Below the pieces are notes generated by a model. That model was not told the DNA's origin. It saw only the letters and a program-made list of their open reading frames with translations, and searched no databases. The translations under genes and the position numbers were made by a program. This document shows, piece by piece, positions 9,302-16,771 of a stretch of DNA of 64,000 bases (its first letter is position 1; each line of letters starts with the position of its first letter). Source of the stretch: Desulfovibrio sp. (GTDB taxonomy: Bacteria; Desulfobacterota; Desulfovibrionia; Desulfovibrionales; Desulfovibrionaceae); NCBI GenBank assembly GCA_030145055.1, contig JAQYWK010000002.1, positions 1-64,000 on the forward strand, in the 5' to 3' direction.

Positions 9302-9769
9302 ATGAAAATTGGAAAAAAATTATCTTTCATATTAAAAGTCTTGCTGATTTGCGTAATATCCGCAGGTCTTGCATGGTCTTTTAATTCATTACGTCCTGTT
9401 GCTTCAGATCATAATAGTTCAGCTGTACAGCAGATCGAAATTTTTGAGATCGACGGAGCCGGACTCATCGAAGCCTTTGAGTCTGGTGAAGCTGTATTCA
9501 TTGATGCACGCAGCGACAGTGATTTTGCTATGGGACATATACCGGGAGCGACGAATGTACCTTCGTGGGCCGTTCATGCGGAACTAGACGGGTTGATAGC
9601 ATCCATTCCAAAGGATAAAATGATTATTGTATACTGTGACGGTCTCTCATGCGGGAAAAGCAAAATTGTCGCTCGCAAACTTGCAGAGAAGGGATTCTCA
9701 AAGCTTGCGGTATACCCCGATGGGCTTGATGGTTGGCTTGGTCTCGGCAAAGATCTGGAGGCTAATTAA
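9302..9769 (+). CDS. Membrane-anchored or exported rhodanese
   Basis: The 155-aa protein starts with a hydrophobic segment (about 9-27) acting as signal or anchor, then a single rhodanese domain (about 50-150). It has the CH2A-like DARSDSDFAMGHIPGA and the active loop YCDGLSCGKS, with the catalytic Cys. Rhodaneses transfer sulfane sulfur via this cysteine. The hydrophobic N-terminus places it in the periplasm. It is followed after one base by the MauE-like gene, so the two are co-transcribed. The pairing suggests periplasmic sulfur or redox chemistry, by inference. Confidence 0.85.
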   Translation: MKIGKKLSFILKVLLICVISAGLAWSFNSLRPVASDHNSSAVQQIEIFEIDGAGLIEAFESGEAVFIDARSDSDFAMGHIPGATNVPSWAVHAELDGLIASIPKDKMIIVYCDGLSCGKSKIVARKLAEKGFSKLAVYPDGLDGWLGLGKDLEAN

Positions 9770-9770
9770 T

Positions 9771-10175
9771 ATGTCTATGAAATCTTTACCACGTATAATA
9801 CTAGGACTAATATTCATAATAGCATGCACTGGTAAAATTCTAGATCCCCTAGCGTTTGCCGAGATCGTAAGGAATTACCAAATATTGCCAGAAATTATGA
9901 TTCTACCCGTGGCTTACTTTCTGCCGTGGCTTGAGTTTACGTGCGGAGCGATGCTAGTCTGCGGAGTGTTAACCGAAACGGCGACGATCATTATATCAAT
10001 CATGCTAATCCTGTTTATAGCGGTGTTGTCAGCAAACCTCTACAGGGGCTTAGATGTAGCGTGTGGGTGTTTCTCCACCGACGGGAGCCTGAAGTCGGGC
10101 ATGGTGGAGACAATTGTGCGGGATATCGTTCTGCTGGTTTTTGCTGTGATGTCATATAAGTTCAAAAAGAGTTAG
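9771..10175 (+). CDS. MauE/DoxX-like four-TM membrane protein
   Basis: The start is the ATG at 9771, after GGAGG at the end of the rhodanese gene; upstream in-frame codons overlap the rhodanese and are not used. The 134-aa protein has four membrane segments (about 7-25, 45-65, 70-90, 110-128). The early ACTGKILDP and the paired cysteines in DVACGCF are typical of MauE/DoxX-like proteins. Members of that family help electron transfer or disulfide formation in partner proteins. Being paired with a periplasmic rhodanese fits a thiol/sulfur redox unit. Confidence 0.7.
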   Translation: MSMKSLPRIILGLIFIIACTGKILDPLAFAEIVRNYQILPEIMILPVAYFLPWLEFTCGAMLVCGVLTETATIIISIMLILFIAVLSANLYRGLDVACGCFSTDGSLKSGMVETIVRDIVLLVFAVMSYKFKKS

Positions 10176-10205
10176 ATTTAACAATATCCATAAAGCGAAA
10201 TGCAG

Positions 10206-10245
10206 AATCTAACTTGGTTTCGCAAACCAGATTAAAGCCTTTTTT
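10206..10245 (+). terminator. Probable terminator of the rhodanese/MauE-like operon
   Basis: Short stem TGGTTT/AAACCA with flanking AATCT/AGATT pairing, then a run of T at 10240-10245 which also abuts the tRNA promoter. Confidence 0.5.
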
Positions 10246-10246
10246 C

Positions 10247-10274
10247 TTGACAGTTAGCGGCATGGATGTAATCA
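10247..10274 (+). promoter_or_regulatory. Promoter of tRNA-Arg
   Basis: -35 TTGACA (10247-10252), 16-base spacer, -10 TAATCA (10269-10274), then about 13 bases to the mature tRNA 5' end. Confidence 0.7.
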
Positions 10275-10287
10275 ATTCGTTCGCTGA

Positions 10288-10364
10288 GGGCAATTAGCTC
10301 AGTTGGATAGAGTGCCAGCCTCCGGAGCTGGAAGCCACAAGTTCGAATCTTGTATTGCCCACCA
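10288..10364 (+). tRNA. tRNA-Arg(CCG), prophage integration site
   Basis: Complete cloverleaf: acceptor GGGCAAT/ATTGCCC, D-arm GCTC/GAGT, anticodon stem CCAGC/GCTGG, loop CTCCGGA (anticodon CCG), T-loop TTCGAAT, discriminator A, encoded CCA. The 3' 45 bases, from the anticodon loop on, are the att core, so the intact tRNA stays on the left side of the prophage and remains functional. Confidence 0.96.
10320..10364. other. attL core (45 bp)
   Basis: The sequence from the tRNA-Arg anticodon loop through its CCA is repeated without mismatch at 50485-50529, defining the crossover region. Confidence 0.93.
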
Positions 10365-10408
10365 ATTATTTCAAGGGTTTAGAGCTAGATAGTGAGTCTG
10401 TTGTCAGC

Positions 10409-10429
10409 TTTACTCACTGCTTTACTCAC
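10409..10429. promoter_or_regulatory. Candidate left integrase arm sites
   Basis: Two direct copies of TTTACTCAC (10409-10417 and 10421-10429), 12 bases apart, lie 45 bases inside attL. A similar pair (TACTCAC at 50382-50388, TTTACTCACC at 50391-50400) lies just inside attR. Paired short repeats next to both att cores are typical of arm-type sites of tyrosine integrases. Confidence 0.45.
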
Positions 10430-10436
10430 CTTTTTT

Positions 10437-11573
10437 TTAAGCCTTCGCTTTTGCGGAGGCTTTTTTCTTGTCCTCAATCTGAATTACTTTGCCAGTTCCA
10501 AACACTTTATCCAGCTCAACACGTGCGCCTCTGATGGAATGAACGTACTTTGCGGTCACTTCCATAGACTTGTGCCGTAATATGGCCTGAATATCAGCCA
10601 TAGGGACCATCTTACTATCTAGTATCGACGCGGTGAGGTGTCGGATAGCGTGGAAGCCAAAATGCTTTACTCCAGCCCGTTTACACAATCGTTCCATCAT
10701 TTTGCTTACGCTGGAATAATTGAGTCCGGTTGCAGGGTTCACGAACACGTAATCCGTGAATGGGAATTCAAGCTTTTGCCGGGCAAGGTGCTTTTCAAGT
10801 TCATCATGTAGAATTCCAGTCATTGGAACCCAATCATATTCCACACCGCCGTCACGCTTGGCAGTCCATAAACGTATTTTACGGGCTGATAAGTCGAGGT
10901 CTTCTTTTTTGAGATCAAATATCTCTGATTTTCTGGCGGCTGTATGAAGGAATGTAAGCAGGATCGTTTTACGGTGCGGCTCAGAATTGTAAACACCTGT
11001 TCTGTGGCTTGAACCGTCCGGAACCTGATCGGCTATTTCGTACACCTTCCAGAAGTCGTCTTCAGAAGGGATATAACGAGGGTTCCGCACTTCTTTGTAT
11101 TTCTCAACATCCCAAGGGCACTCGCCGGATACAAGTCGGGCCGTCTTGCCCCATGACCACATTCTAAGAATATGGCGGCGGTATCTGTTAGCCCTATGCC
11201 CCGTTTTTAGCGTGGCAATTTTATCAAGGAATTTGCGGACGGTTTCGTGTTCAAGATTAACCGCAGGTTGAAAGGGCTTTACACCAGAAGCGTTTAGAAG
11301 CTCCTTAAGCACTAGCTTTTTATCCTGAAACCAACTTTCGCTGATCCCTTTGGCTACTTGTGCTTCAAGGTGTCTAGTGGTGAGACTGTGTAATGAGATT
11401 GAAAGGGTCGGGGTCGCTGATAATTCGCTCAACCTCTGCCTCATCATACATTCCCAATCCAACGCTTCCTTTTTGGTCGAAGCTTTCTTTTCTTTCTGCT
11501 TTCCATTCGGCAAGGTTATCCTTCCGAACCATTCCTTCTTCTGCGTGGTCTTGTTTTTTCGCTGTATTGGCAT
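10437..11573 (-). CDS. Tyrosine-family phage integrase
   Basis: The 378-aa recombinase has an N-terminal arm-binding region (residues about 10-50, GRITLPNGKQ), a core-binding SAM-like domain (about 60-150) and a C-terminal catalytic domain. Catalytic residues seen are R214 (TAARKSE), H308-x-x-R311 (FHAIRH), H334 (LRHKS) and the nucleophile Y343 (AKYVHS). It catalyses site-specific recombination between phage and tRNA-Arg att sites. The ATG at 11573 has AGAGGA upstream. Its first 200 bases overlap the excisionase-like gene in another frame. The gene ends about 70 bases from attL. Confidence 0.96.
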   Translation of the reverse strand: MPIQRKNKTTQKKEWFGRITLPNGKQKEKKASTKKEALDWECMMRQRLSELSATPTLSISLHSLTTRHLEAQVAKGISESWFQDKKLVLKELLNASGVKPFQPAVNLEHETVRKFLDKIATLKTGHRANRYRRHILRMWSWGKTARLVSGECPWDVEKYKEVRNPRYIPSEDDFWKVYEIADQVPDGSSHRTGVYNSEPHRKTILLTFLHTAARKSEIFDLKKEDLDLSARKIRLWTAKRDGGVEYDWVPMTGILHDELEKHLARQKLEFPFTDYVFVNPATGLNYSSVSKMMERLCKRAGVKHFGFHAIRHLTASILDSKMVPMADIQAILRHKSMEVTAKYVHSIRGARVELDKVFGTGKVIQIEDKKKASAKAKA

Positions 11574-11763
11574 CGTCTGTTCCTCTGGTGAGGCAATTGA
11601 CCATGTTTATTTCAAAGAACACCCATTCTTTTCCCATGCGAACACCGCCGATAGCGGTTGCATTTCTATAGACCCAGTTTTTAGATTTCGCAAATGCTGT
11701 TGCGACGTCTTCGGCAGAATAGCGGCGGCCTAAGTGGGATTGTAGGGTGCTTGTAAGATTCAT
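11374..11763 (-). CDS. Excisionase-like DNA-binding protein
   Basis: The 129-aa protein has an N-terminal winged-helix/MerR-like element (YSAEDVATAFAKSKNWVYRN, then RMGKEWVFFE), as in phage Xis and AlpA-type directionality factors. It lies immediately upstream of, and overlaps by 200 bases, the integrase, the usual place for an excisionase. Its C-terminal 60 residues are charged and read through the integrase 5' end in another frame. The assignment is by motif and position; it could instead be another small regulator. Confidence 0.6.
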   Translation of the reverse strand: MNLTSTLQSHLGRRYSAEDVATAFAKSKNWVYRNATAIGGVRMGKEWVFFEINMVNCLTRGTDDANTAKKQDHAEEGMVRKDNLAEWKAERKESFDQKGSVGLGMYDEAEVERIISDPDPFNLITQSHH

Positions 11764-11775
11764 GGTGAATTGTCC

Positions 11776-12294
11776 TTATCTAAGTGGGCACATTTGAGCG
11801 TCTCTTGAATCTCCGCCAATTGCGGCAGAGTAGCTTTCATCAAAACGGCAATTTTCTATAAGCTGTTCTGTGTTTGACCAAGGTATGTAAGTGTTTGGAG
11901 CTGGCTTTTGTTCAATGATAATATCCGTTTCAGGTGTGGGTATTACAAGTGTTTTTCCTGCTTCCTTAGCCTGTCTTTTGTCTTCAAGAAATGTCGCGCG
12001 CATTAGGGCTTTATGTTTTTTAGATTCTGAGCGCATTTTGCGGAACCAATTGCCGTCAAAAACTTCGGTTGAATCAAAATATTTATCTACCAGTAGATCA
12101 ATACGGAAAACGAAGCTTTCACCGTCTCGGCGCAGGGTATACTGCGGAATACGAGTTAATCCCGGCTTAGTGGGCATCATCTGCCAGCCTATGCCGTAAC
12201 CGGGATGGTGCTTAGTGCTGAACACGCGGCCTTTTTCATCGACCTCATAATCAAAGCCCTTAATCTTGTGTCTTTCGGTGATTTCTTTTTTCAT
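11776..12294 (-). CDS. Unrecognised phage early protein with NUMOD4-like N-terminus
   Basis: I use the ATG at 12294 (MKKEITERHK); an upstream ATG at 12315 overlaps the preceding gene. The 172-aa product begins KGFDYEVDEKGRVFSTKHH, resembling the short NUMOD4-type motif found before HNH nucleases. No HNH cysteines or catalytic His-Asn-His follow, so I do not call it a nuclease. The middle is basic. It is part of the leftward early operon running to the integrase. Function unknown. Confidence 0.5.
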   Translation of the reverse strand: MKKEITERHKIKGFDYEVDEKGRVFSTKHHPGYGIGWQMMPTKPGLTRIPQYTLRRDGESFVFRIDLLVDKYFDSTEVFDGNWFRKMRSESKKHKALMRATFLEDKRQAKEAGKTLVIPTPETDIIIEQKPAPNTYIPWSNTEQLIENCRFDESYSAAIGGDSRDAQMCPLR

Positions 12295-12509
12295 AAAGCC
12301 TCCTGTAAAACGCACCGCAAACCAGCTTCGGTTTCTATAGCGGTTACATGTTTAGGTCTGAATATGCAGAGCCTTGTTTTATTCATGCGTCCATTTACAA
12401 TTTTGAATCCTACCCAAAACCCGCGCGGGTCGAGCCTATCTATGTGCGCTATATAAGGTCTTCTTCTGGAACTTGTTTGGACTTCCACACGCATTCCTGT
12501 TTTCAGCAT
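12291..12509 (-). CDS. Small phage early protein, unrecognised
   Basis: Start taken at ATG 12509 (MLKTGMRVEVQT), two bases after the stop of the upstream gene (TAA-GT-ATG); the longer ORF from 12545 would overlap that gene. The 72 residues are beta-rich (MRVEVQTSSRRRPYIAHIDRL...GFWVGFKIVN), suggesting a small barrel. It has two cysteines but no zinc motif. It overlaps the next gene by four bases, as translationally coupled genes do. Confidence 0.5.
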   Translation of the reverse strand: MLKTGMRVEVQTSSRRRPYIAHIDRLDPRGFWVGFKIVNGRMNKTRLCIFRPKHVTAIETEAGLRCVLQEAL

Positions 12510-12511
12510 AC

Positions 12512-12796
12512 TTAGTCCAGCGCAAGACTGCCCTTCCGAATCCATTCCGCAACATGATCAAGTGTCGCTTGGTCGGAAACGTTGATAAGCAGTTTGCCTA
12601 TTTCAAAAGGATAATCGCCGGGGTTGTAGAGAGTGAGGGCGAAATTTAAGCAAGCTTTTTCGCTTGAGCTACACCCAAGTTTTGCAACCTTTTTGGCATT
12701 AAAAGGATTAAGGGCTTTGGCTTTATTTAGTCTGTTCACAACGCCGCCTTCTTTAAGCAGTGGGCATTTTCTGATAAAATTTTCTGCGCGATACAT
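12512..12796 (-). CDS. Small phage early protein, unrecognised
   Basis: The 94-aa product contains two cysteines (KCPLL, GCSSSEKACLN) and a helical C-terminus (DQATLDHVAEWIRKGSLALD). The ATG at 12796 is three bases after the stop of the preceding zinc-ribbon gene. No known domain is recognised. Member of the leftward early operon. Confidence 0.5.
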   Translation of the reverse strand: MYRAENFIRKCPLLKEGGVVNRLNKAKALNPFNAKKVAKLGCSSSEKACLNFALTLYNPGDYPFEIGKLLINVSDQATLDHVAEWIRKGSLALD

Positions 12797-12798
12797 GG

Positions 12799-13113
12799 TT
12801 ACTCCTGATCTTCAAGCCATTCTTTCAGGTTTTTCAAATGACTGTCGTTATTCCGTGAATCTCTGCTGCCGCATTCCGAGTAGCCCATTACGTTTGCAAC
12901 TTCGTGAACTACGGCACAGTTTGAGTGAGCAAGGATAGCTTCAAGGGCCATTTCGTTTTCAACGGCATCCACAATGCCTTCAGCTTTGATGTATGCGAAG
13001 TCGGTTGTTCCGCAATCAGGGCAAGGGGTGTTGAGGGTTACATTTTTGCCAGTGAAAACCTTGCGGCATTCGTGACAGATGATGAACAAATCTATGATTT
13101 TTAATTCTGACAT
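12799..13113 (-). CDS. Zinc-ribbon phage early protein
   Basis: The 104-aa product has CHEC...CPDC (about residues 14-34), a four-cysteine zinc ribbon, followed by an acidic helical C-terminal half. Zinc ribbons of this kind often bind nucleic acid or proteins. It is in the leftward early operon between two other small ORFs. Specific function unknown. Confidence 0.55.
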   Translation of the reverse strand: MSELKIIDLFIICHECRKVFTGKNVTLNTPCPDCGTTDFAYIKAEGIVDAVENEMALEAILAHSNCAVVHEVANVMGYSECGSRDSRNNDSHLKNLKEWLEDQE

Positions 13114-13121
13114 AGTTACTC

Positions 13122-13325
13122 CTACCTGTTGTGATGAAACCCGCGATGGCAGTCGTTTTCGTTTGTCGGGTATTGATCCTGCGGAGCCGCAAAGTTCTGC
13201 AGGTCCGTAAGTTCCACTATTAACCCGCCAATTTTACACATGCCTTTGTTCGTCATGTGTGGGCGCAATTCTTGAAGTTGCTTCTGTATTTTCGCCAATT
13301 CGTACTTCACATAAGGATTGCTCAT
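13122..13325 (-). CDS. Small phage early protein, unrecognised
   Basis: The 67-aa ORF starts at ATG 13325 with GAGG six bases upstream. Its first 92 bases overlap the 3' end of the preceding gene in a different frame. It is helical at the N-terminus (VKYELAKIQKQLQEL) and His/Asn-rich at the C-terminus. Function unknown; the ribosome-binding site is the main support. Confidence 0.4.
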   Translation of the reverse strand: MSNPYVKYELAKIQKQLQELRPHMTNKGMCKIGGLIVELTDLQNFAAPQDQYPTNENDCHRGFHHNR

Positions 13326-13473
13326 ACTCGGCCTCGTAAAGCTTGTTGCAGTCTGCGTGGTCTTTGGTGAACTTTGTCACTGCTTTTTCAGTGGTCAGCC
13401 ATTTATGCGCACCGCAATAAGTACATGTCGCTTCAAAGGTGACTGTGCGGTGAAAGATTACATGTAGAGACAT
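13234..13473 (-). CDS. First gene of leftward early operon, Cys-containing small protein
   Basis: ATG at 13473 (MSLHVIFHRT) is chosen for its GGAG site five bases upstream; the longer reading from 13533 lacks one. The 79-aa product has CTYCGAHKW and a later DHADC, which could form a single zinc finger. It is the first gene after the left operator pair (13684-13734), so it should be shut off by the phage repressor in the lysogen. Confidence 0.45.
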   Translation of the reverse strand: MSLHVIFHRTVTFEATCTYCGAHKWLTTEKAVTKFTKDHADCNKLYEAEYEQSLCEVRIGENTEATSRIAPTHDEQRHV

Positions 13474-13683
13474 CTTATCTCCGGTTTCTTGTTCGAAGCC
13501 TGAGAGGGGGCCGGAAAGGGGAGTTTCCGGCATACCTAAGTTGTGAGGAGGTGCCTATATCTATGCAGCCCTTCACAGACTTCGAATAATTTGAAAATCA
13601 ATTAACACGTTGATTCTAGGCGTACTTGCTCCGGATGTTTCGCGCGGTGCGTTCGGTCTTGTGGTCGTTGTGTTAAATCGAAA

Positions 13684-13699
13684 GTTACCGCGTGTTAAC
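13684..13699. promoter_or_regulatory. Operator OL1-like site
   Basis: GTTACCGCGTGTTAAC fits GTTAC-N5-GTTAAC (also GTTA-N8-TAAC dyad). It differs by one base from the reverse complement of the site at 15604-15619. Confidence 0.7.
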
Positions 13700-13718
13700 T
13701 TGGGCGTCAAGTTAAAAA

Positions 13719-13734
13719 GTTACTGAGCGTTAAC
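13719..13734. promoter_or_regulatory. Operator OL2-like site
   Basis: GTTACTGAGCGTTAAC, 35 bases from the previous site, in the same orientation. The pair lies between the leftward early operon and the rightward 362-aa gene. Confidence 0.7.
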
Positions 13735-13807
13735 ATAAAGTGTCATATACATGATTAAGTCTATTATATTAAATTAAGAATATTAAGTTTAACAGTGGGG
13801 TAATTAT

Positions 13808-14896
13808 ATGGATTTTGCTGAAAAAGTGACTGATCTTGCAACTAGGGTTAGCGATCTTAGAGAGCATGTAACTACTGAAGAAGCTACAAAAAATGCTATG
13901 ATTATGCCTTTCTTACAGATGTTAGGGTACGATACTTTTGACCCTAGAGTCGTGGTACCTGAATATACTTCAGATACTGGAACCAAGAAGAATGAGAAGG
14001 TTGATTACGCGGTTATGAAAGACGGTAACCCCATTATACTTATTGAATGTAAGACCTGTGGGTGTACCTTGGATCAGGGGAAAGCGAACCAGCTTCATAG
14101 ATATTTTCAAAATACGCCTACAGCTCGTGTTGGGATTTTGACTGATGGTATTTCATATAAATTTTTCTCTGATCTAGATCAGCCTAATCTTATGGACCCA
14201 AAGCCTTTTATGGTTTTTGATTTTAATGAGGTTGAAGCTACTCTGATTCCAGAGTTGCGAAAACTAAGCAATGGGCAGTTTGATGAAAATTCAACATTAG
14301 ATGCCGCGCAAAATCTTAAATATACACGAGAAATTAAACGTCTTTTAGCTAAGCAATTTGAAAACCCAACAGATGATTTTGTCAGGCTTTTTGCTGGACA
14401 AGTTTATTCCGGACCACTTCGCGCAAATGTTGTTGAAGAGTTTAGCGGACGTGTAAAGCAGGCGGCGCAAGACTGCATTAATGAGTTAATTAATGAACGT
14501 CTTAAAATAGCTATGACTGGTGAATCTTCAGTACAATTTGCAATGCCTGATGTTGCTACTGAAAGTGAACCTATCGTAGAGATTGTCGAAGAGGATAAGC
14601 CGAAGGTTGTCACCACTGATGAAGAAATTGAAGGGTATCATATTATCAAGTCAATTCTTCGTGAGGTTGTAGAGCCTACAAGGGTAATAATGCGGGATAC
14701 TAAAAGTTATTGTGGTGTTCTATTGGATGATAATAATCGTAAACCGTTGTGCCGTATGCATTTTAATACAGGGCAGAAGTATTTAGGAATTCTGGATGCA
14801 GACAAGAATGAAGAACGGCATCCGATTGATTCATTGGATGATATTTATTCTTTTGCTGATGGATTAAAAGAATCAGCTACTCGGTATAATGATTAA
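13808..14896 (+). CDS. HsdR-N-type PD-(D/E)XK nuclease-like protein in immunity region
   Basis: The 362-aa protein has an N-terminal domain like the nuclease domain of type I restriction HsdR subunits (HSDR_N family). It shows KNAMIMPFLQMLGYD, then D66 in KVDYAV, and E80-x-K82 in ILIECKTCG, which together make a PD-(D/E)XK site. No helicase or methylase part is present. The C-terminal ~80 residues form a second small domain. It sits between the left operators and the repressor, convergent with the repressor. That is where lysogen-expressed exclusion genes such as lambda rex are found, so a role in superinfection defence is inferred. Start ATG after GTGGGG. Confidence 0.65.
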   Translation: MDFAEKVTDLATRVSDLREHVTTEEATKNAMIMPFLQMLGYDTFDPRVVVPEYTSDTGTKKNEKVDYAVMKDGNPIILIECKTCGCTLDQGKANQLHRYFQNTPTARVGILTDGISYKFFSDLDQPNLMDPKPFMVFDFNEVEATLIPELRKLSNGQFDENSTLDAAQNLKYTREIKRLLAKQFENPTDDFVRLFAGQVYSGPLRANVVEEFSGRVKQAAQDCINELINERLKIAMTGESSVQFAMPDVATESEPIVEIVEEDKPKVVTTDEEIEGYHIIKSILREVVEPTRVIMRDTKSYCGVLLDDNNRKPLCRMHFNTGQKYLGILDADKNEERHPIDSLDDIYSFADGLKESATRYND

Positions 14897-14921
14897 TTAA
14901 GTGCTATTCTTAATCGAAATA

Positions 14922-14956
14922 AAACACCCCTGAAGTTTTATCTTCAGGGGTGTTTT
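14922..14956. terminator. Bidirectional terminator between nuclease-like gene and repressor
   Basis: Stem ACACCCCTGAAG/CTTCAGGGGTGT with a 6-nt loop, flanked by A-run and T-run on the two sides, so it can stop both converging transcripts. Confidence 0.9.
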
Positions 14957-15022
14957 TGATCAGGAAAAGTTTAGCTTGAGTACGTTTTTGTTTTAGCGGC
15001 CCACTAGATGAATATATAATCC

Positions 15023-15550
15023 TTAAGCAGATTTCTTGGTTTGCTGGGTGTCACTATTGAGTGCAATGTTTGCCTGTTCTGCCGCTTTATTCAACAGAAT
15101 AGCTGGATTTAGATCAATGCTCTTGCATACAATGAAAAGTTCTTCAGGTGTGGAAGAATCTTGTCCTGCTGTGATTCTATCTAATCTTTCAGGTGCAATG
15201 CCAGTCACATTAGAAATGTCTTTATTTGAATAGCCCGCCAGCCGTATATTTTCTGTAAGTCCATGAGCTACTTGTATATTAAATTGGCTAATTTTTTGAG
15301 TTTCTTTTCCGAACATTTCGCTTGATGATATGCCCAATGTTTTTGCATACCTCACCATATCTCCAAAAGAATTTTTCTCACCACCTAAGTTCTCAGACAG
15401 CCACCGCGAAACAGCCGCCTTGGAAACTCCAAGTCTTTTGCCAATGGTTTCTAAGGTTTCGCCTTCAGTGCGAAGCTTTTTAATACGCTCCATTACAGCC
15501 TTCCAGCCGTGTGCAGCTTCTTTATCGAATGGTTTGGTACTCATAGACAT
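15023..15550 (-). CDS. Phage repressor-like HTH protein
   Basis: The 175-aa protein carries one clear helix-turn-helix (LETIGKRLGVSKAAVSRWL, about residues 36-54). A second possible one is at YSNKDISNVTGIAPERLDRI (about 107-126). It is transcribed divergently from the Cro-like gene, with two operator sites in the 80-base gap. There is no LexA-type protease domain, so induction would not be by self-cleavage. It likely binds GTTAC-N5-GTTAAC. An ATG at 15550 or 15544 is possible. Confidence 0.8.
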   Translation of the reverse strand: MSMSTKPFDKEAAHGWKAVMERIKKLRTEGETLETIGKRLGVSKAAVSRWLSENLGGEKNSFGDMVRYAKTLGISSSEMFGKETQKISQFNIQVAHGLTENIRLAGYSNKDISNVTGIAPERLDRITAGQDSSTPEELFIVCKSIDLNPAILLNKAAEQANIALNSDTQQTKKSA

Positions 15551-15568
15551 ATAACTAACCTGTACTTC

Positions 15569-15584
15569 GTTAACATGACGTAAC
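15569..15584. promoter_or_regulatory. Operator OR1-like site
   Basis: GTTAACATGACGTAAC; its reverse complement fits GTTAC-N5-GTTAAC. It lies between divergent repressor and Cro-like genes. Confidence 0.7.
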
Positions 15585-15603
15585 TTTCTGTCTTGATTTA
15601 TTC

Positions 15604-15619
15604 GTTAACACACGGTAAC
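15604..15619. promoter_or_regulatory. Operator OR2-like site
   Basis: GTTAACACACGGTAAC, exactly 35 bases from the preceding site, as in the left pair. It ends 10 bases before the Cro-like ATG, so binding would also block its translation start region. Confidence 0.7.
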
Positions 15620-15629
15620 CTCCGTCCTC

Positions 15630-15842
15630 ATGAATGACCTAGAAAAATATCGAATAGCTAACGGGCTTACATTTGAAGCCCTTGCAAAGAAAGTTGGCAT
15701 GAGTAAGCCGGGTGTCTTTCGTCACTGCAAAGATCAGCAAACCATTTCCGGTGATGCTGTGCTTCGTTATCATGCAAAGCTTGGCATTCCGTTAGAGTCG
15801 TTCCGGCCTGAACTGTTTATCTGTCAAAAGGAGGCGCACTAG
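15630..15842 (+). CDS. Cro-like HTH regulator
   Basis: The 70-aa protein is a single helix-turn-helix domain (LTFEALAKKVGMSKPGVFRHC) with little else, as in Cro. It is the first rightward gene, divergent from the repressor, and its ATG follows the right operator pair. By analogy with lambda it would compete with the repressor at the same operators. It overlaps the next gene by one base (TAGTG). Confidence 0.75.
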   Translation: MNDLEKYRIANGLTFEALAKKVGMSKPGVFRHCKDQQTISGDAVLRYHAKLGIPLESFRPELFICQKEAH

Positions 15843-16039
15843 TGTTCTCTCCATCCCATCAATTCCAAATCTGCAACGAAGACTGCCCTCTATACCGTCT
15901 TAAGCACTCTCATGACCCACCTTTGTCGTGTCGTGAGTGTGAATGTCAGGAGCGGAATAGCTTTGCGCTTTTGGCTGTCAAAGTGCTTGTTACTAACAAC
16001 TTATATCAGAGTGAAGAGGCTATCTACTACAGATGGTGA
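15842..16039 (+). CDS. Small cysteine-rich early protein, unrecognised
   Basis: GTG start overlaps the stop of the Cro-like gene; GGAGG is 7 bases upstream. The 65-aa product has CNEDC and CRECEC, enough for a zinc-binding knuckle, then a hydrophobic helix. Member of the rightward early operon. Function unknown. Confidence 0.5.
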   Translation: MFSPSHQFQICNEDCPLYRLKHSHDPPLSCRECECQERNSFALLAVKVLVTNNLYQSEEAIYYRW

Positions 16040-16062
16040 TTTGCTTTGGAAGAGGGGAATCC

Positions 16063-16755
16063 ATGTCAGACAAAAAAAGATTGTTTGAGAAAATACGTAA
16101 GTTGCTTGCAATGGCTGAACAGGATTCATCGCCGAATGAAGCCATGATTGCGGCGGCAAAGGCCCGCGCACTGTTGAGAGAACATAACCTGTCTCGGGAA
16201 GACGTTATCTTTAATGATAGTACGGTTAAAGAAAAGCGATGCGACACTGAAAGACAAAGGTTGAACGATTGGATTTGTCGCTTGGCTGGTGTTGTTGCTG
16301 AATCTTTTGACTGTGATCATTTTGTCAACTCTCGCCGTGAATCAAAACAATGGAATCAAGGAATTGTTTTTGTGGGTGTTGAAGAGGATTCCGAGATTGC
16401 CGGGCATGTATTTAATTTTCTGTTCAGATTTATTCAGAACTCAAAAACTAAAAACAAAACACAGTTTGCTTATGGTTTTGTTTTGGGTGTGCAAAAAAAA
16501 CTTGCAAGTGAAGCCGTTGTTCCTTCCCGCGAAATGGCTGCAAAAGGAAACAGCCTTGTGTTGGCTAAAAAAGCAATTGTTGAGCGGCACATGGAATTGA
16601 AAAAGTATGACGGTGAGTCTTCCACTAAATCGACTATGAATGCGGGTAACGAAGAATTTAAAGCTGGATATAAGGAAGGCTTAAATTGTCAAATTACACC
16701 CGGTGTTAAAGCCGGATCACCTAATGAAAATTCACAGCTTCAGCTTGACACGTAG
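16063..16755 (+). CDS. DUF2786-domain phage protein
   Basis: ATG at 16063 (MSDKKRLFEK) follows GAGGGG; the longer ORF from 16033 overlaps the upstream gene and is not used. The first ~45 residues match DUF2786 (KIRKLLAMAEQDSSPNEAMIAAAKARALL). The rest resembles the partner domain often found with it in phage proteins. Found widely in phages near replication or regulatory genes; molecular function is not established. Here it is in the early operon before the CII-like gene. Confidence 0.75.
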   Translation: MSDKKRLFEKIRKLLAMAEQDSSPNEAMIAAAKARALLREHNLSREDVIFNDSTVKEKRCDTERQRLNDWICRLAGVVAESFDCDHFVNSRRESKQWNQGIVFVGVEEDSEIAGHVFNFLFRFIQNSKTKNKTQFAYGFVLGVQKKLASEAVVPSREMAAKGNSLVLAKKAIVERHMELKKYDGESSTKSTMNAGNEEFKAGYKEGLNCQITPGVKAGSPNENSQLQLDT

Positions 16756-16771
16756 CTGATCGGAGGAACCC

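Noticed and set aside
11350-11733. Rightward 127-aa and 92-aa ORFs over the excisionase/integrase
   Set aside because: Shadows of the well-supported minus-strand genes.
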